NCBI GenBank assembly: GCA_965657645.1
Contig: CBFHOS010000006.1
Location: 1-64,000 of the forward strand
DNA length: 64,000 nt
Direction of reading: 5' to 3'
Origin: CBFHOS01 sp965657645
GTDB taxonomy: Bacteria > Pseudomonadota > Alphaproteobacteria > Puniceispirillales > Puniceispirillaceae
The notes beneath the pieces were generated by a model. The model was given only the letters and a program-made list of their open reading frames with translations. It did not search any database and had not been told where the DNA came from. How positions within the stretch are numbered: the first letter of the stretch is position 1; each line of letters opens with the position of its first letter. The translations under genes and the position numbers were made by a program. Positions 25,464 through 33,763 of this stretch are shown one piece after another.

Positions 25464-27389
25464 ATGAGCAAAACGTCTTTATTGGACAAGATTTCATCGG
25501 TTGATGATCTCCGGCGCTTGCCTGAGGCTGATTTGCCGCGTCTTGCCAATGAATTGCGTGCCGCTACCATTGCCGCTGTGTCAAAGACTGGTGGCCATCT
25601 TGGCGCTGGTCTGGGTGTGGTCGAGCTCACCGTTGCATTGCATTATATTTTTGATACGCCGCATGATCGGGTGATCTGGGATGTTGGGCATCAGGCATAT
25701 CCGCATAAAATCCTAACCGATCGCCGTGACCGGATTGAAACATTGCGTCAAAAGGACGGGCTATCTGGTTTTACCAAGCGTGATGAGTCCGAATTTGATC
25801 CCTTTGGCGCGGGTCATTCATCGACCTCTATTTCCGCTGGTCTGGGGATGGCTGTTGCTAGCGAAATGATGGGTATACCCCGCAACGTGATTGCGGTGAT
25901 TGGCGATGGCTCAATGAGCGCTGGTATGGCCTATGAGGCGATGAATAACGCTGGGGTTACTGATAGCCGCCTGATCGTTGTGCTAAACGATAATGACATG
26001 TCGATTTCCCAGCCGGTTGGCGCGATGAGTAGCTATCTATCGCGGCTAATAACATCAGAGCCATTTCATTCGATCCGTGATCTGGTGCGCGAAGTAACGA
26101 GCAAATTCCCAGCCGAAATAGAACGCACCGCCCGCCGCGCAAAGGATATTGCCCGCGACCTCATTAGCGGTAATTCAGTCTTTAGCCAGCTTGGGTTTTT
26201 GCATATCGGACCGATTGACGGGCATGACATGACGCATCTATTGCCAGTGCTTAAAAACCTGCGCGATGGGGATGTTAATTCACCGGTGTTGGTGCATGTA
26301 GTAACGGAAAAAGGCCGCGGCCATCCGTTTGCCGGACCATCGGCCGAGAAATATCACGCCGTACCGAAATTTGACGTCATTACCGGCGCACAACAGAAAT
26401 CAGCGGCAAATGTGCCTAGCTACACATCTGTGTTTGCGAATGCGCTGATGAAGGCGGCCGGGGCGGATGATAAAATCATGGCGATTACTGCGGCAATGCC
26501 ATCTGGCACCGGCCTTGATAAGGTGCAGGCGAAGTTCCCAACGCGGGTAATCGATGTTGGCATTGCTGAACAGCATGCCGTCACCTTTGCCGCCGGTCTG
26601 GCGAGCGAGGGTATGCGGCCGTTCTGTGCGCTGTATTCGACCTTTTTGCAACGTGGCTATGATCAGGTTGTGCATGACGTGGCGATCCAGAAATTGCCTG
26701 TGCGGTTTGCCATTGATCGGGCTGGGGTGGTTGGCAATGATGGCGCCACGCATGCCGGTATCTTTGATGTGGCCTATTTGTCCTGTTTGCCGGGCATGGT
26801 GATCATGTGTCCGTCTGACGAGGCGGAATTGACCCATATGGTGGCGACCGCGGCGGCCTATGATGATGGGCCGTCTGCGCTCCGGTATCCGCGCGGCGAG
26901 GGTGTTGGCTGTGAAATTCCGGAAAATGGAGAAATCCTGCCGATTGGCAAAGGCCGCATCATTCGTGATGGCGGCGATGTTGCGATCCTATCCTTGGGCA
27001 CGCGGTTGGCCGAATGCATGAATGCGGCGGATCGTCTGGCGGCGGATCATGGCATTAGCGCAACCATTGCCGACGCCCGCTTCGCCAAGCCGATTGACCA
27101 TGCATTAGTCGATGATCTGGTGGCGCGTCATGAAAAGCTTGTGATTGTCGAGGAAAACAGCCCAGGTGGTTTTTCCGCCCATGTGATGCAATATCTGGCC
27201 AATGCCGGTCATCTTGATGCTGGCCTTAGCGTGCGCACTCTATCTCTGCCGGATGAATTTATCGAGCATGACAGTCAAGCCGGCCAGCTTGCCTATGCTG
27301 GATTGGACGCTGATGGTATATATGCGGCGCTGGCGTCCTTAACAGCGGTAGAGCGCAACAACGCCGCCTCACAGAGAAAAGACGCATAA
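25464..27389 (+). CDS. dxs: 1-deoxy-D-xylulose-5-phosphate synthase
   Basis: A 641-residue thiamine diphosphate enzyme making DXP from pyruvate and glyceraldehyde-3-phosphate, the first step of the MEP isoprenoid pathway. TPP motif GDGSMSAGMAYEAMNNAG is near residue 152. WDVGHQAYPHKILTDRRD, HVVTEKGRGHPFA and the transketolase C-terminal motif DVGIAEQHAVTFAAGLA are all clear. The ATG at 25464 follows GAGGAG. With ispA directly upstream, this forms an isoprenoid unit. Confidence 0.96.
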   Translation: MSKTSLLDKISSVDDLRRLPEADLPRLANELRAATIAAVSKTGGHLGAGLGVVELTVALHYIFDTPHDRVIWDVGHQAYPHKILTDRRDRIETLRQKDGLSGFTKRDESEFDPFGAGHSSTSISAGLGMAVASEMMGIPRNVIAVIGDGSMSAGMAYEAMNNAGVTDSRLIVVLNDNDMSISQPVGAMSSYLSRLITSEPFHSIRDLVREVTSKFPAEIERTARRAKDIARDLISGNSVFSQLGFLHIGPIDGHDMTHLLPVLKNLRDGDVNSPVLVHVVTEKGRGHPFAGPSAEKYHAVPKFDVITGAQQKSAANVPSYTSVFANALMKAAGADDKIMAITAAMPSGTGLDKVQAKFPTRVIDVGIAEQHAVTFAAGLASEGMRPFCALYSTFLQRGYDQVVHDVAIQKLPVRFAIDRAGVVGNDGATHAGIFDVAYLSCLPGMVIMCPSDEAELTHMVATAAAYDDGPSALRYPRGEGVGCEIPENGEILPIGKGRIIRDGGDVAILSLGTRLAECMNAADRLAADHGISATIADARFAKPIDHALVDDLVARHEKLVIVEENSPGGFSAHVMQYLANAGHLDAGLSVRTLSLPDEFIEHDSQAGQLAYAGLDADGIYAALASLTAVERNNAASQRKDA

Positions 27390-27439
27390 AAAAGATAGCG
27401 GTAGCGATAGCACCGCGTTCATCCTGCATTTTTGTGATG

Positions 27440-28531
27440 TTAGTCCAGCAACATGTTCTGGGCACGGTGGCGCATGAGCTGATCAAGCAAAGTGATTGCC
27501 ATCATCGCCTCGGCCACAGGAACGCCGCGAATACCAACACACGGGTCATGTCGTCCCTTGGTCATGATATCGACTTCCTTGCCGTCCTTATCAATCGATT
27601 GGCGGTTGGTAAGAATGGACGACGTCGGCTTGATTGCAATCCGCACAACAATTTGCTGGCCAGTGGAAATCCCGCCAAGGATGCCGCCTGAGTTGTTACC
27701 AAGGAATTGAGGGCCATCATTGCCAGCCCGCATTTCATCGCCGGCACTGCGCCCATCCATTGCCGACAGATCAAAGCCACCGCCAATTTCAACGCCTTTT
27801 ACCGCGTTTATGCTCATCATCGCGGCGGCTAGTTCGGTATCGAGCTTGCCATAGACTGGCTGGCCAAGGCCAACCGGGATGCCATCGGCAACGATTTCGA
27901 GAATCGCACCGGCGGATGATCCTTCTTTGCGCACACCATCAAGATAATCTTCCCATTGCTTTGCCGCCTCGGCGTCAGGGCAGAAAAATGGGTTCTGGTC
28001 GCATTGGTCCCAATCGAGATTGTCGCGGTTGATTTTATGGGGGCCGATTTGCACAACCCCGCCGCGCACTCTATAGGCATCACCAAGTGCCGCCTTTAAC
28101 GTCAAATCGGCGATCGCACCGGCGGCAACACGCACCGCGGTCTCGCGGGCAGATGAACGCCCGCCGCCACGATAATCGCGAATGCCGTATTTGGCCTGAT
28201 AGGTGTAATCGGCGTGACCGGGGCGAAACTGGTTGGCGATATCGCCATAATCCTTTGACCGCTGGTCCTTGTTACGGATCAACAGACCAATGGGCGTGCC
28301 GGTTGTCTGGCCTTCAAACACGCCCGATAGGATTTCGACAATGTCGTCTTCCTGACGCTGGGTGACGAATTTGTTTTGTCCGGGCTTGCGCCGGTCCATA
28401 TAGGGCTGGATTAACGCTTCGCTCAGCGGTAGGCGCGGTGGTGCACCATCAACCACACAGCCAATGCCCGGGCCATGACTTTCGCCAAAGCTGGTAAATG
28501 AGAAAAGGGTGCCAAAGCTGTTGTCACTCAT
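27440..28531 (-). CDS. aroC: Chorismate synthase
   Basis: A 363-residue FMN-dependent enzyme that makes chorismate from EPSP, the last shikimate step. Signatures present are FGESHGPGIGCVVDG near the N-terminus, YRGGGRSSARETA in the middle and the C-terminal RHDPCVGIRGVPVAEAM. I start it at 28531 (MSDNSFGTLFSF), one base downstream of the fabI stop; earlier in-frame starts would overlap fabI. fabI and aroC are probably co-transcribed. Confidence 0.96.
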   Translation of the reverse strand: MSDNSFGTLFSFTSFGESHGPGIGCVVDGAPPRLPLSEALIQPYMDRRKPGQNKFVTQRQEDDIVEILSGVFEGQTTGTPIGLLIRNKDQRSKDYGDIANQFRPGHADYTYQAKYGIRDYRGGGRSSARETAVRVAAGAIADLTLKAALGDAYRVRGGVVQIGPHKINRDNLDWDQCDQNPFFCPDAEAAKQWEDYLDGVRKEGSSAGAILEIVADGIPVGLGQPVYGKLDTELAAAMMSINAVKGVEIGGGFDLSAMDGRSAGDEMRAGNDGPQFLGNNSGGILGGISTGQQIVVRIAIKPTSSILTNRQSIDKDGKEVDIMTKGRHDPCVGIRGVPVAEAMMAITLLDQLMRHRAQNMLLD

Positions 28532-28532
28532 C

Positions 28533-29342
28533 TCAGACCACAGAGATGTCAGGCGCATCAACCGCCTTCATTCCCACAACATGGTAACCGCAATCAACGT
28601 GATGGGTTTCACCGGTCACACCAGACGATAGATCCGACAACAGATACAGCCCCGCGCCACCAACATCATCAAGGGTGACATTGCGCTTTAGCGGTGAGTT
28701 ATATTCGTTCCATTTCAGGATATAGCGGAAATCGCCAATGCCGGATGAAGCCAATGTTTTCATTGGGCCAGCCGATAGGCCATTTACCCGGATATCACGA
28801 CCACCAAGATCGACCGCAAGATAACGCACAGACGCCTCAAGCGCGGCCTTGGCCACACCCATGACGTTGTAATGCGGCATCACGCGCTCTGCACCGTAAT
28901 AAGTCAGGGTCAAAAGCGAGCCACCATCATTCATCATCGCCGCGGCTTTGCGGGTCACATGGGTGAATGAATAGACAGAAATATCCATTGTGCGCTGGAA
29001 ATTATCGCGTGTCGTATCGACATATTGGCCTTTTAGTTCTTCCTTGTCGGAATAGGCAATCGCATGCAGGACAAAATCGATCTTGCCCCATTTTTCGGCC
29101 AACGCATCAAACAACGCATCGATGCTAGCCTCGTCGGTTACATCGCACGGCAATACAAGGTCACTGCCGATAGAGGCGGCTAGTGGCTCAACACGCTTTT
29201 GTAGCGCTTCACCCTGAAAGGTAAAGGCGATCTCTGCGCCTTGCTCGGCAAGCTTGCTAGCGATGCCCCACGCAATAGACCGTTCATTGGCGACGCCCAT
29301 AATAAGACCGCGCTTCCCACTCATAACACCTGTTGACGACAT
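28533..29342 (-). CDS. fabI: Enoyl-[acyl-carrier-protein] reductase (NADH) FabI
   Basis: A 269-residue short-chain dehydrogenase that completes each cycle of fatty acid elongation. The nucleotide-binding motif is GVANERSIAWGIA. The catalytic Tyr-x6-Lys appears as YNVMGVAK, with TYYGAERVMPHY just before. AGPMKTLASSGIGDF and DDVGGAGLYLLSDLSSGVTGE are family-typical. The ATG at 29342 has AGGG at the right distance, and the preceding 19 residues of open frame are not conserved. It is the common target of triclosan-type inhibitors in other bacteria. Confidence 0.95.
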   Translation of the reverse strand: MSSTGVMSGKRGLIMGVANERSIAWGIASKLAEQGAEIAFTFQGEALQKRVEPLAASIGSDLVLPCDVTDEASIDALFDALAEKWGKIDFVLHAIAYSDKEELKGQYVDTTRDNFQRTMDISVYSFTHVTRKAAAMMNDGGSLLTLTYYGAERVMPHYNVMGVAKAALEASVRYLAVDLGGRDIRVNGLSAGPMKTLASSGIGDFRYILKWNEYNSPLKRNVTLDDVGGAGLYLLSDLSSGVTGETHHVDCGYHVVGMKAVDAPDISVV

Positions 29343-29474
29343 CTGGCTGCTACCCTTTGCGAAATTAAATGCAAGTTTGTAAAAATTCACGGCTGCCATC
29401 GCAAGGCAAATTAGCCCTACAGTGCAACCGCGTGCATTTTACACAAATCAACGCCGTTCACCAAGCCATACAGG

Positions 29475-29547
29475 AAGATATAACTAAGATATAACGAAGA
29501 TATAACTAAGATATAACGAAGATATAACTAAGATATAACGAAGATAT
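29475..29547. repeat. 11-bp AT-rich tandem repeat (6.6 copies)
   Basis: Six units of AAGATATAAC followed alternately by T or G, plus a partial copy. The alternation makes a higher-order 22-bp period. An 11-bp period is close to one turn of DNA, so AT steps stay on one face. It lies about 130 bp upstream of fabI and just after the glycine-zipper gene. An effect on DNA bending or on fabI expression is possible but not shown. Confidence 0.85.
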
Positions 29548-29566
29548 GGCTATAAACTGTTAATAA

Positions 29567-30157
29567 TTAACGGATGGCGTAGGTTATCCGGCGCTCAATC
29601 TCGACCCGTTCGTTTAGCGCAAGCGGGCGTGAGGTCTCGACAGAGATGATTTTGTTATCAACCTCAATTGTATTCCGGTAGCCAGTGATCTTTTCGACAT
29701 TTTCCTCGACAAAAACAGTGCGCACTTCGCAGACTTCCTGCTGGCGATAGCCAACAACGTCTTGGCCCTGATTTTTCTTGGCATGTTCACGCCCCAAGAT
29801 CGCGCCCGCAAACGCACCTGCGGCGCCTGCTCCATTACTGTCGGATGCGCTGTTACCGATGGCCGAACCAATTAATCCGCCAACAATCATCGCGCCAAGA
29901 TCAGAACTTTCGCTCTTGGCTTGGCCGTAAACGGGCACATCCTCCGTGCGGCAAAACCGCTCATCATTCGGGGTTGTGCGAATGTAGGTGGTGGTCAGTG
30001 CATCTGATTTTGTCACTGTGCCCAGAACCGTCTCAATACGGGTTTCGCCAAAAGCCACATTCGTACCAAAAAGGGCGACGCTACCCAGAGCCAAAACAGA
30101 TGCTAGACGAACAGCCTGTGAAGTGCTTGTAACCATTGATTTAATCGCTGTGTTCAT
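29567..30157 (-). CDS. Glycine-zipper outer membrane-type protein (17-kDa antigen-like)
   Basis: A 196-residue exported protein. A signal peptide is visible (hydrophobic RLASVLALGSVALFGTNVAFG, cleavage near residue 37). A glycine zipper follows in the middle: GAMIVGGLIGSAIGNS and AAGAFAGAILGREHA. The C-terminal domain is beta-rich with two cysteines (FCRTED and EVCEVR). Related proteins are surface antigens or envelope-stability proteins. The ATG at 30136 would give a shorter signal peptide and cannot be excluded. It is monocistronic, with divergent pdxH upstream. Confidence 0.78.
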   Translation of the reverse strand: MNTAIKSMVTSTSQAVRLASVLALGSVALFGTNVAFGETRIETVLGTVTKSDALTTTYIRTTPNDERFCRTEDVPVYGQAKSESSDLGAMIVGGLIGSAIGNSASDSNGAGAAGAFAGAILGREHAKKNQGQDVVGYRQQEVCEVRTVFVEENVEKITGYRNTIEVDNKIISVETSRPLALNERVEIERRITYAIR

Positions 30158-30468
30158 TTCAGTATTCCTATATTTCTTGATGGCGGTGTTAGTGTGTTAA
30201 GGTTGCCATTATGGTGGTCATAACCGTGATAACATGCGGCTAGTCTCAAAATAGAGTATCGCTATAAATTATGGCAGAAATAGGGGCAACCAAAATACGG
30301 TATATGATCGCTCAATTAACCTTGATCACATAGCCTTGATCACCGTCAAAATTTCCCTACTTTAGGGGCACAAGAGCAATCTTAACCACATCAATCTTAT
30401 GCACATCAATCTTATGCACATCCAAGGGTGACGCGATCACCATTCAACAGCCGAGACGGAGACCGAAT
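30158..30468. other. Divergent intergenic region between the glycine-zipper gene and pdxH
   Basis: About 310 bp with no recognisable gene. It holds a duplicated CCTTGATCAC (30320 and 30334, spacing 14) and a 15-bp tandem repeat at 30387-30422. Both promoters must lie here. TTGATCA is palindromic in its core (TGATCA), so the two copies could be operator half-sites, but this is speculative. Confidence 0.45.
30387..30422. repeat. 15-bp tandem repeat upstream of pdxH
   Basis: Two full copies of CACATCAATCTTATG and the start of a third, ending 47 bases before the pdxH start. Confidence 0.7.
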
Positions 30469-31059
30469 ATGGAAATTGCCCCAAACACTGATCCTTTCGC
30501 CCTGTTCCAGACATGGTTTGACGAGGCGGTAGCCGCCGAGATTAACGATCCGGATGCAATGGCAATCGCCAGCGTGGACGAAAACGGCATGCCATCGGTT
30601 CGCATGGTGTTGTTAAAAGAATGGTCGCCAGACGGATTTGTATTTTACACCAATTACGAAAGCCGAAAGTCAGGCGAGTTGATGGCCACGGGCAAGGCGG
30701 CCTTTGTTATCCATTGGAAGAGCCTGCGCCGGCAAGTGCGTGTAGTCGGTGCGGTGAGCAAGGCGAGCGCGGCCCAGTCCGACGCTTATTTTGCCTCACG
30801 CGGGCAAGGTAGCCGGATTGGCGCATGGGCATCAAAGCAATCACAACCGCTAGAGAGCCGGGCGGCATTGGCGGCAGAGGTCGAGGCCACGACAGCCAAA
30901 TTTGGCGATGAAGTGCCGCGTCCGCCGCATTGGGGCGGGTTTGTGATTGATCCACAGGAAATCGAATTTTGGGCCGATGGCGAGCATCGTTTGCATGATC
31001 GTTTCCGCTTTACCCTATCCGCCTCCGGTAACTGGGACATACAGCGGCTGAATCCATAG
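30469..31059 (+). CDS. pdxH: Pyridoxamine/pyridoxine 5'-phosphate oxidase
   Basis: A 196-residue FMN enzyme that makes pyridoxal 5'-phosphate. FMN-binding motif RMVLLKEWSPDGFVFYTNYE is near residues 45-64, followed by SRKSGELMATGKAAFVIHWK. The C-terminal signature RPPHWGGFVIDPQEIEFW and RLHDRF are intact; the final LN/P ending is family-like. It starts after ACGGAGA. PLP made here serves many enzymes, but nothing in the window shows a special link. Confidence 0.95.
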   Translation: MEIAPNTDPFALFQTWFDEAVAAEINDPDAMAIASVDENGMPSVRMVLLKEWSPDGFVFYTNYESRKSGELMATGKAAFVIHWKSLRRQVRVVGAVSKASAAQSDAYFASRGQGSRIGAWASKQSQPLESRAALAAEVEATTAKFGDEVPRPPHWGGFVIDPQEIEFWADGEHRLHDRFRFTLSASGNWDIQRLNP

Positions 31060-31138
31060 ATTTCACAAAGTTCTCACCGATCCAGATTGTGCAAAGCACC
31101 CAACTGATTAGGTTGGTGATGGTGCTTATTAAGGCGGC

Positions 31139-31164
31139 TACTCGGACGCGTACTGGTACGAGTA
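31139..31164. promoter_or_regulatory. Inverted repeat upstream of the DMGDH-like gene
   Basis: TACTCG and CGAGTA are separated by 14 bases, and an inner GTACTGGTAC palindrome sits between them. The element lies about 130 bp before the flavoprotein start, between pdxH and the methylated-amine genes. It could be an operator for a substrate-responsive regulator; no such regulator gene is in the window. Confidence 0.3.
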
Positions 31165-31290
31165 TTGTCTATTTTGAGTAAAAAAAGTCGGATGGTAGAC
31201 GCTTTTTAGGAACCAATTGCCTATTGTAAAACCATAGTCAGGGCGTAGTGCGCGCCCGCTATTTGGAACTCGTGTTTTGGAGGAATGGAC

Positions 31291-33729
31291 ATGAAAACAC
31301 ACGCTCGTGTTGTTGTCATCGGCGGTGGTGTTGTTGGTGTTAGCACCCTTTATCATCTGGCGAAAAAGGGATGGTCCGATGTTGTGCTGGTAGAGCGCAA
31401 AGAGCTTACCTCGGGTTCAACATGGCATGCGGCTGGTTTGCTGCCATTGTTCAACATGTCCTATTCCGTTGGCCAGGTTCATAAATACTCGGTCAAATTC
31501 TATCAGGAGCTACAGGAAGAAACCGGCATGAATGTCGGGTTTCGTAATGTGTCGAATATCCGATTGGCGGGAACCCAAGACCGGATGGATGAATATCGGC
31601 AATATGCCGGTGTCGCTAGCACCATCGGGGTAAAGGTTAATTTTCTCACCCCTGAACAGGTCAAGGAAGTGTGGCCAATGTGCGATACGACCGGCATCGT
31701 TGGCGCCATTCAACATCCGGATGATGGCTATATCCAGCCAGCAGACCTGACCCAAGCGCTGGCCCGCGGTGCACGTGATCGCGGCGCCGAAATCTACCGC
31801 AATACAACTGTCACCGCGATTGAGCGCACTGATGATGATATGTGGAAAGTGGTCACTGACAAGGGCGAGATCACCTGTGAGCATGTTGTTAGCGCCACCG
31901 GTAACTTTGCCCGCAAGACTGGTCAAATGGTTGGTTTGAACATTCCTGTTATTCCGGTTGAACATCAATATATCGTGACCGAAGCGCATGAGGACATCAA
32001 AGCACGCCATGCCGAGGGCAAGCCTGAAATGGGCGTTCTGCGCGACTCAGATGGCCAATGGTACATGCGTGAAGAGGCCGGCGGTCTTATTCTGGGGCCG
32101 TATGAAAAGGGCGCACCAGCCTGTTATGTTGATGGCCCTAGCGATGATTCTGAATATGAATTGTTCCAAGAAGATTTAGAACGTCTTGAACCGCATATCG
32201 AAAGTGCGATGGCGCGGGTGCCTGCCTTTGGTGAGGTTGGTGTTAAAAAGGTTTATAATGGCGCTATCGCCTATACGCCTGATGGCAATCCGATTATTGG
32301 TCCGGCATGGGATCTGCCCAATTTCTGGCTGAATGAGGGCCATAGCTTTGGCATTACCGCCGCCGGTGGTGCCGGTTGGCAATTGGCAGAATGGATTGTC
32401 GAAGGTGAGCCAACGATTGATATGCTGGGCGTTGACCCTCGGCGTTATGGCAGTTACGCGACTGAATCCTATCTGGTTGTGAAAAACGAAGAAGCCTATG
32501 AAAACGTCTTTGTGACGCATTACCCAGATGAAGAACGCGGCGCCGCACGGCCTTTGCGCACGGCACCTTGTTATGACCGGCTAAAGGATCTGGGCGCGGT
32601 GTTTGGCCAAAAATTTGGCTGGGAACGTGCAAACTGGTTTGCCCCAGAGGGGGTTGCCCAAGAAGACCATTGGTCGTTCCGGCGTTCAAACTGGTTTGAG
32701 CATATTGGCAATGAAGTCAAAAATGTTCAGGAAAATGCTGGTGTTCTCGACATGACCGCCTTTGCTAAATGCAGGGTTTCCGGTCCGGGCGCCGAGGCTT
32801 TCCTCGATTATCTGGTGGCCAATAAAATGCCAAAGAAAATCGGCCGTGTTGCGTTGTCTCATGCCTTGACCGAACGTGGCGGCGTGCATAGTGAATTCAC
32901 CATCCAGCGCGAGTCTGCCGATAGTTTCTATCTGGTATCGGCAGGTGCTAGCCAGCGGCTCGATCACGATTGGATCAAGAAACATATGCCAAAGGATGGT
33001 TCGGTTCGGTTTGATAACCTTACTAATTCGGTGGGTGTTCTGGTGCTGGCGGGACCGAAGTCTCGCGATATTCTGGAAAAAATCACCCGCGCTGATCTCA
33101 GCAATGCGGCATTCCCGTGGCTATCGAGCAAGCTCATTGATGTGAAGCTGGCTCCTGTAATGGCGTTCCGCATGAACTTTGTCGGCGAGCTTGGCTGGGA
33201 ATTGCACCATCCGATTGAATATCAAAACCATATTTTCGATGCGTTGATGGAGGCTGGTGCTGAATTTGGTATCAAGCCGTTCGGTATTAGGGCAATGGAC
33301 GCGATGCGTCTTGAAAAATCCTATCGTCTCGTTGGTACGGAATTGTCGATTGAATATGCGGCGCTGGAATCAGGGCTTGATCGGTTCGTGCATCTGAATA
33401 AGGGCGATTTCAAAGGCTGTCAGAAACTAGGTGAATGGCAGGCCAATGGATTTGCCAATACGCTGGTCACGCTAGAGGTTCACGATACGAGTGACGCAGA
33501 CGCCATTGGTGGGAACCCGATCATGACAGCAGATGGCACAGTTGTCGGCCGTGCAACGAGCGGCGGATTTGGCTTTAGGATCAATAAATCTCTGGCCCTT
33601 GCCATGGTCCAGCCGGAATTTGCGGCGACAGGTACTAAACTGACGATTGATATTCTAGACCAGCGCCTAAACGCCACGGTAATTGAAGAGTCCCCTTATG
33701 ATCCAGCGAATGAACGCCTGCGCGCTTAA
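31291..33729 (+). CDS. Dimethylglycine/sarcosine dehydrogenase-like flavoprotein with GcvT domain
   Basis: An 812-residue two-domain enzyme. Residues 1-410 form a DAO-type FAD domain starting VVVIGGGVVGVSTLYHLAKKG. GSTWHAAGLLP carries the histidine that binds FAD covalently in mammalian dimethylglycine dehydrogenase. Residues from about 425 form a tetrahydrofolate-binding GcvT domain (AGVLDMTAFAKCRVSGPGAEAFLDYL, NFVGELGWELHHP, GIRAMDAMRLEKSYRL). Such enzymes remove an N-methyl group and pass it to tetrahydrofolate as methylene-THF. GGAGG sits seven bases before the ATG at 31291, so I prefer it over 31285. Dimethylglycine is the best-guess substrate, from neighbours: an MttB-family gene follows after 34 bases and soxBDAG lies beyond. 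Confidence 0.88.
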   Translation: MKTHARVVVIGGGVVGVSTLYHLAKKGWSDVVLVERKELTSGSTWHAAGLLPLFNMSYSVGQVHKYSVKFYQELQEETGMNVGFRNVSNIRLAGTQDRMDEYRQYAGVASTIGVKVNFLTPEQVKEVWPMCDTTGIVGAIQHPDDGYIQPADLTQALARGARDRGAEIYRNTTVTAIERTDDDMWKVVTDKGEITCEHVVSATGNFARKTGQMVGLNIPVIPVEHQYIVTEAHEDIKARHAEGKPEMGVLRDSDGQWYMREEAGGLILGPYEKGAPACYVDGPSDDSEYELFQEDLERLEPHIESAMARVPAFGEVGVKKVYNGAIAYTPDGNPIIGPAWDLPNFWLNEGHSFGITAAGGAGWQLAEWIVEGEPTIDMLGVDPRRYGSYATESYLVVKNEEAYENVFVTHYPDEERGAARPLRTAPCYDRLKDLGAVFGQKFGWERANWFAPEGVAQEDHWSFRRSNWFEHIGNEVKNVQENAGVLDMTAFAKCRVSGPGAEAFLDYLVANKMPKKIGRVALSHALTERGGVHSEFTIQRESADSFYLVSAGASQRLDHDWIKKHMPKDGSVRFDNLTNSVGVLVLAGPKSRDILEKITRADLSNAAFPWLSSKLIDVKLAPVMAFRMNFVGELGWELHHPIEYQNHIFDALMEAGAEFGIKPFGIRAMDAMRLEKSYRLVGTELSIEYAALESGLDRFVHLNKGDFKGCQKLGEWQANGFANTLVTLEVHDTSDADAIGGNPIMTADGTVVGRATSGGFGFRINKSLALAMVQPEFAATGTKLTIDILDQRLNATVIEESPYDPANERLRA

Positions 33730-33763
33730 TTCGTTGTCTCATCAGGTTTGAAAGGGAAATAAG

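Noticed and set aside
27390..27430. Bidirectional terminator between dxs and aroC
   Set aside because: GCGGT/ACCGC arms are only 5 bp and are not followed by a T-run within a few bases.
31095..31126. Hairpin after pdxH as an intrinsic terminator
   Set aside because: The stem (AGCAC...GTGCT with an inner CCAAC/GTTGG) is convincing, but no T-run follows it on either strand.
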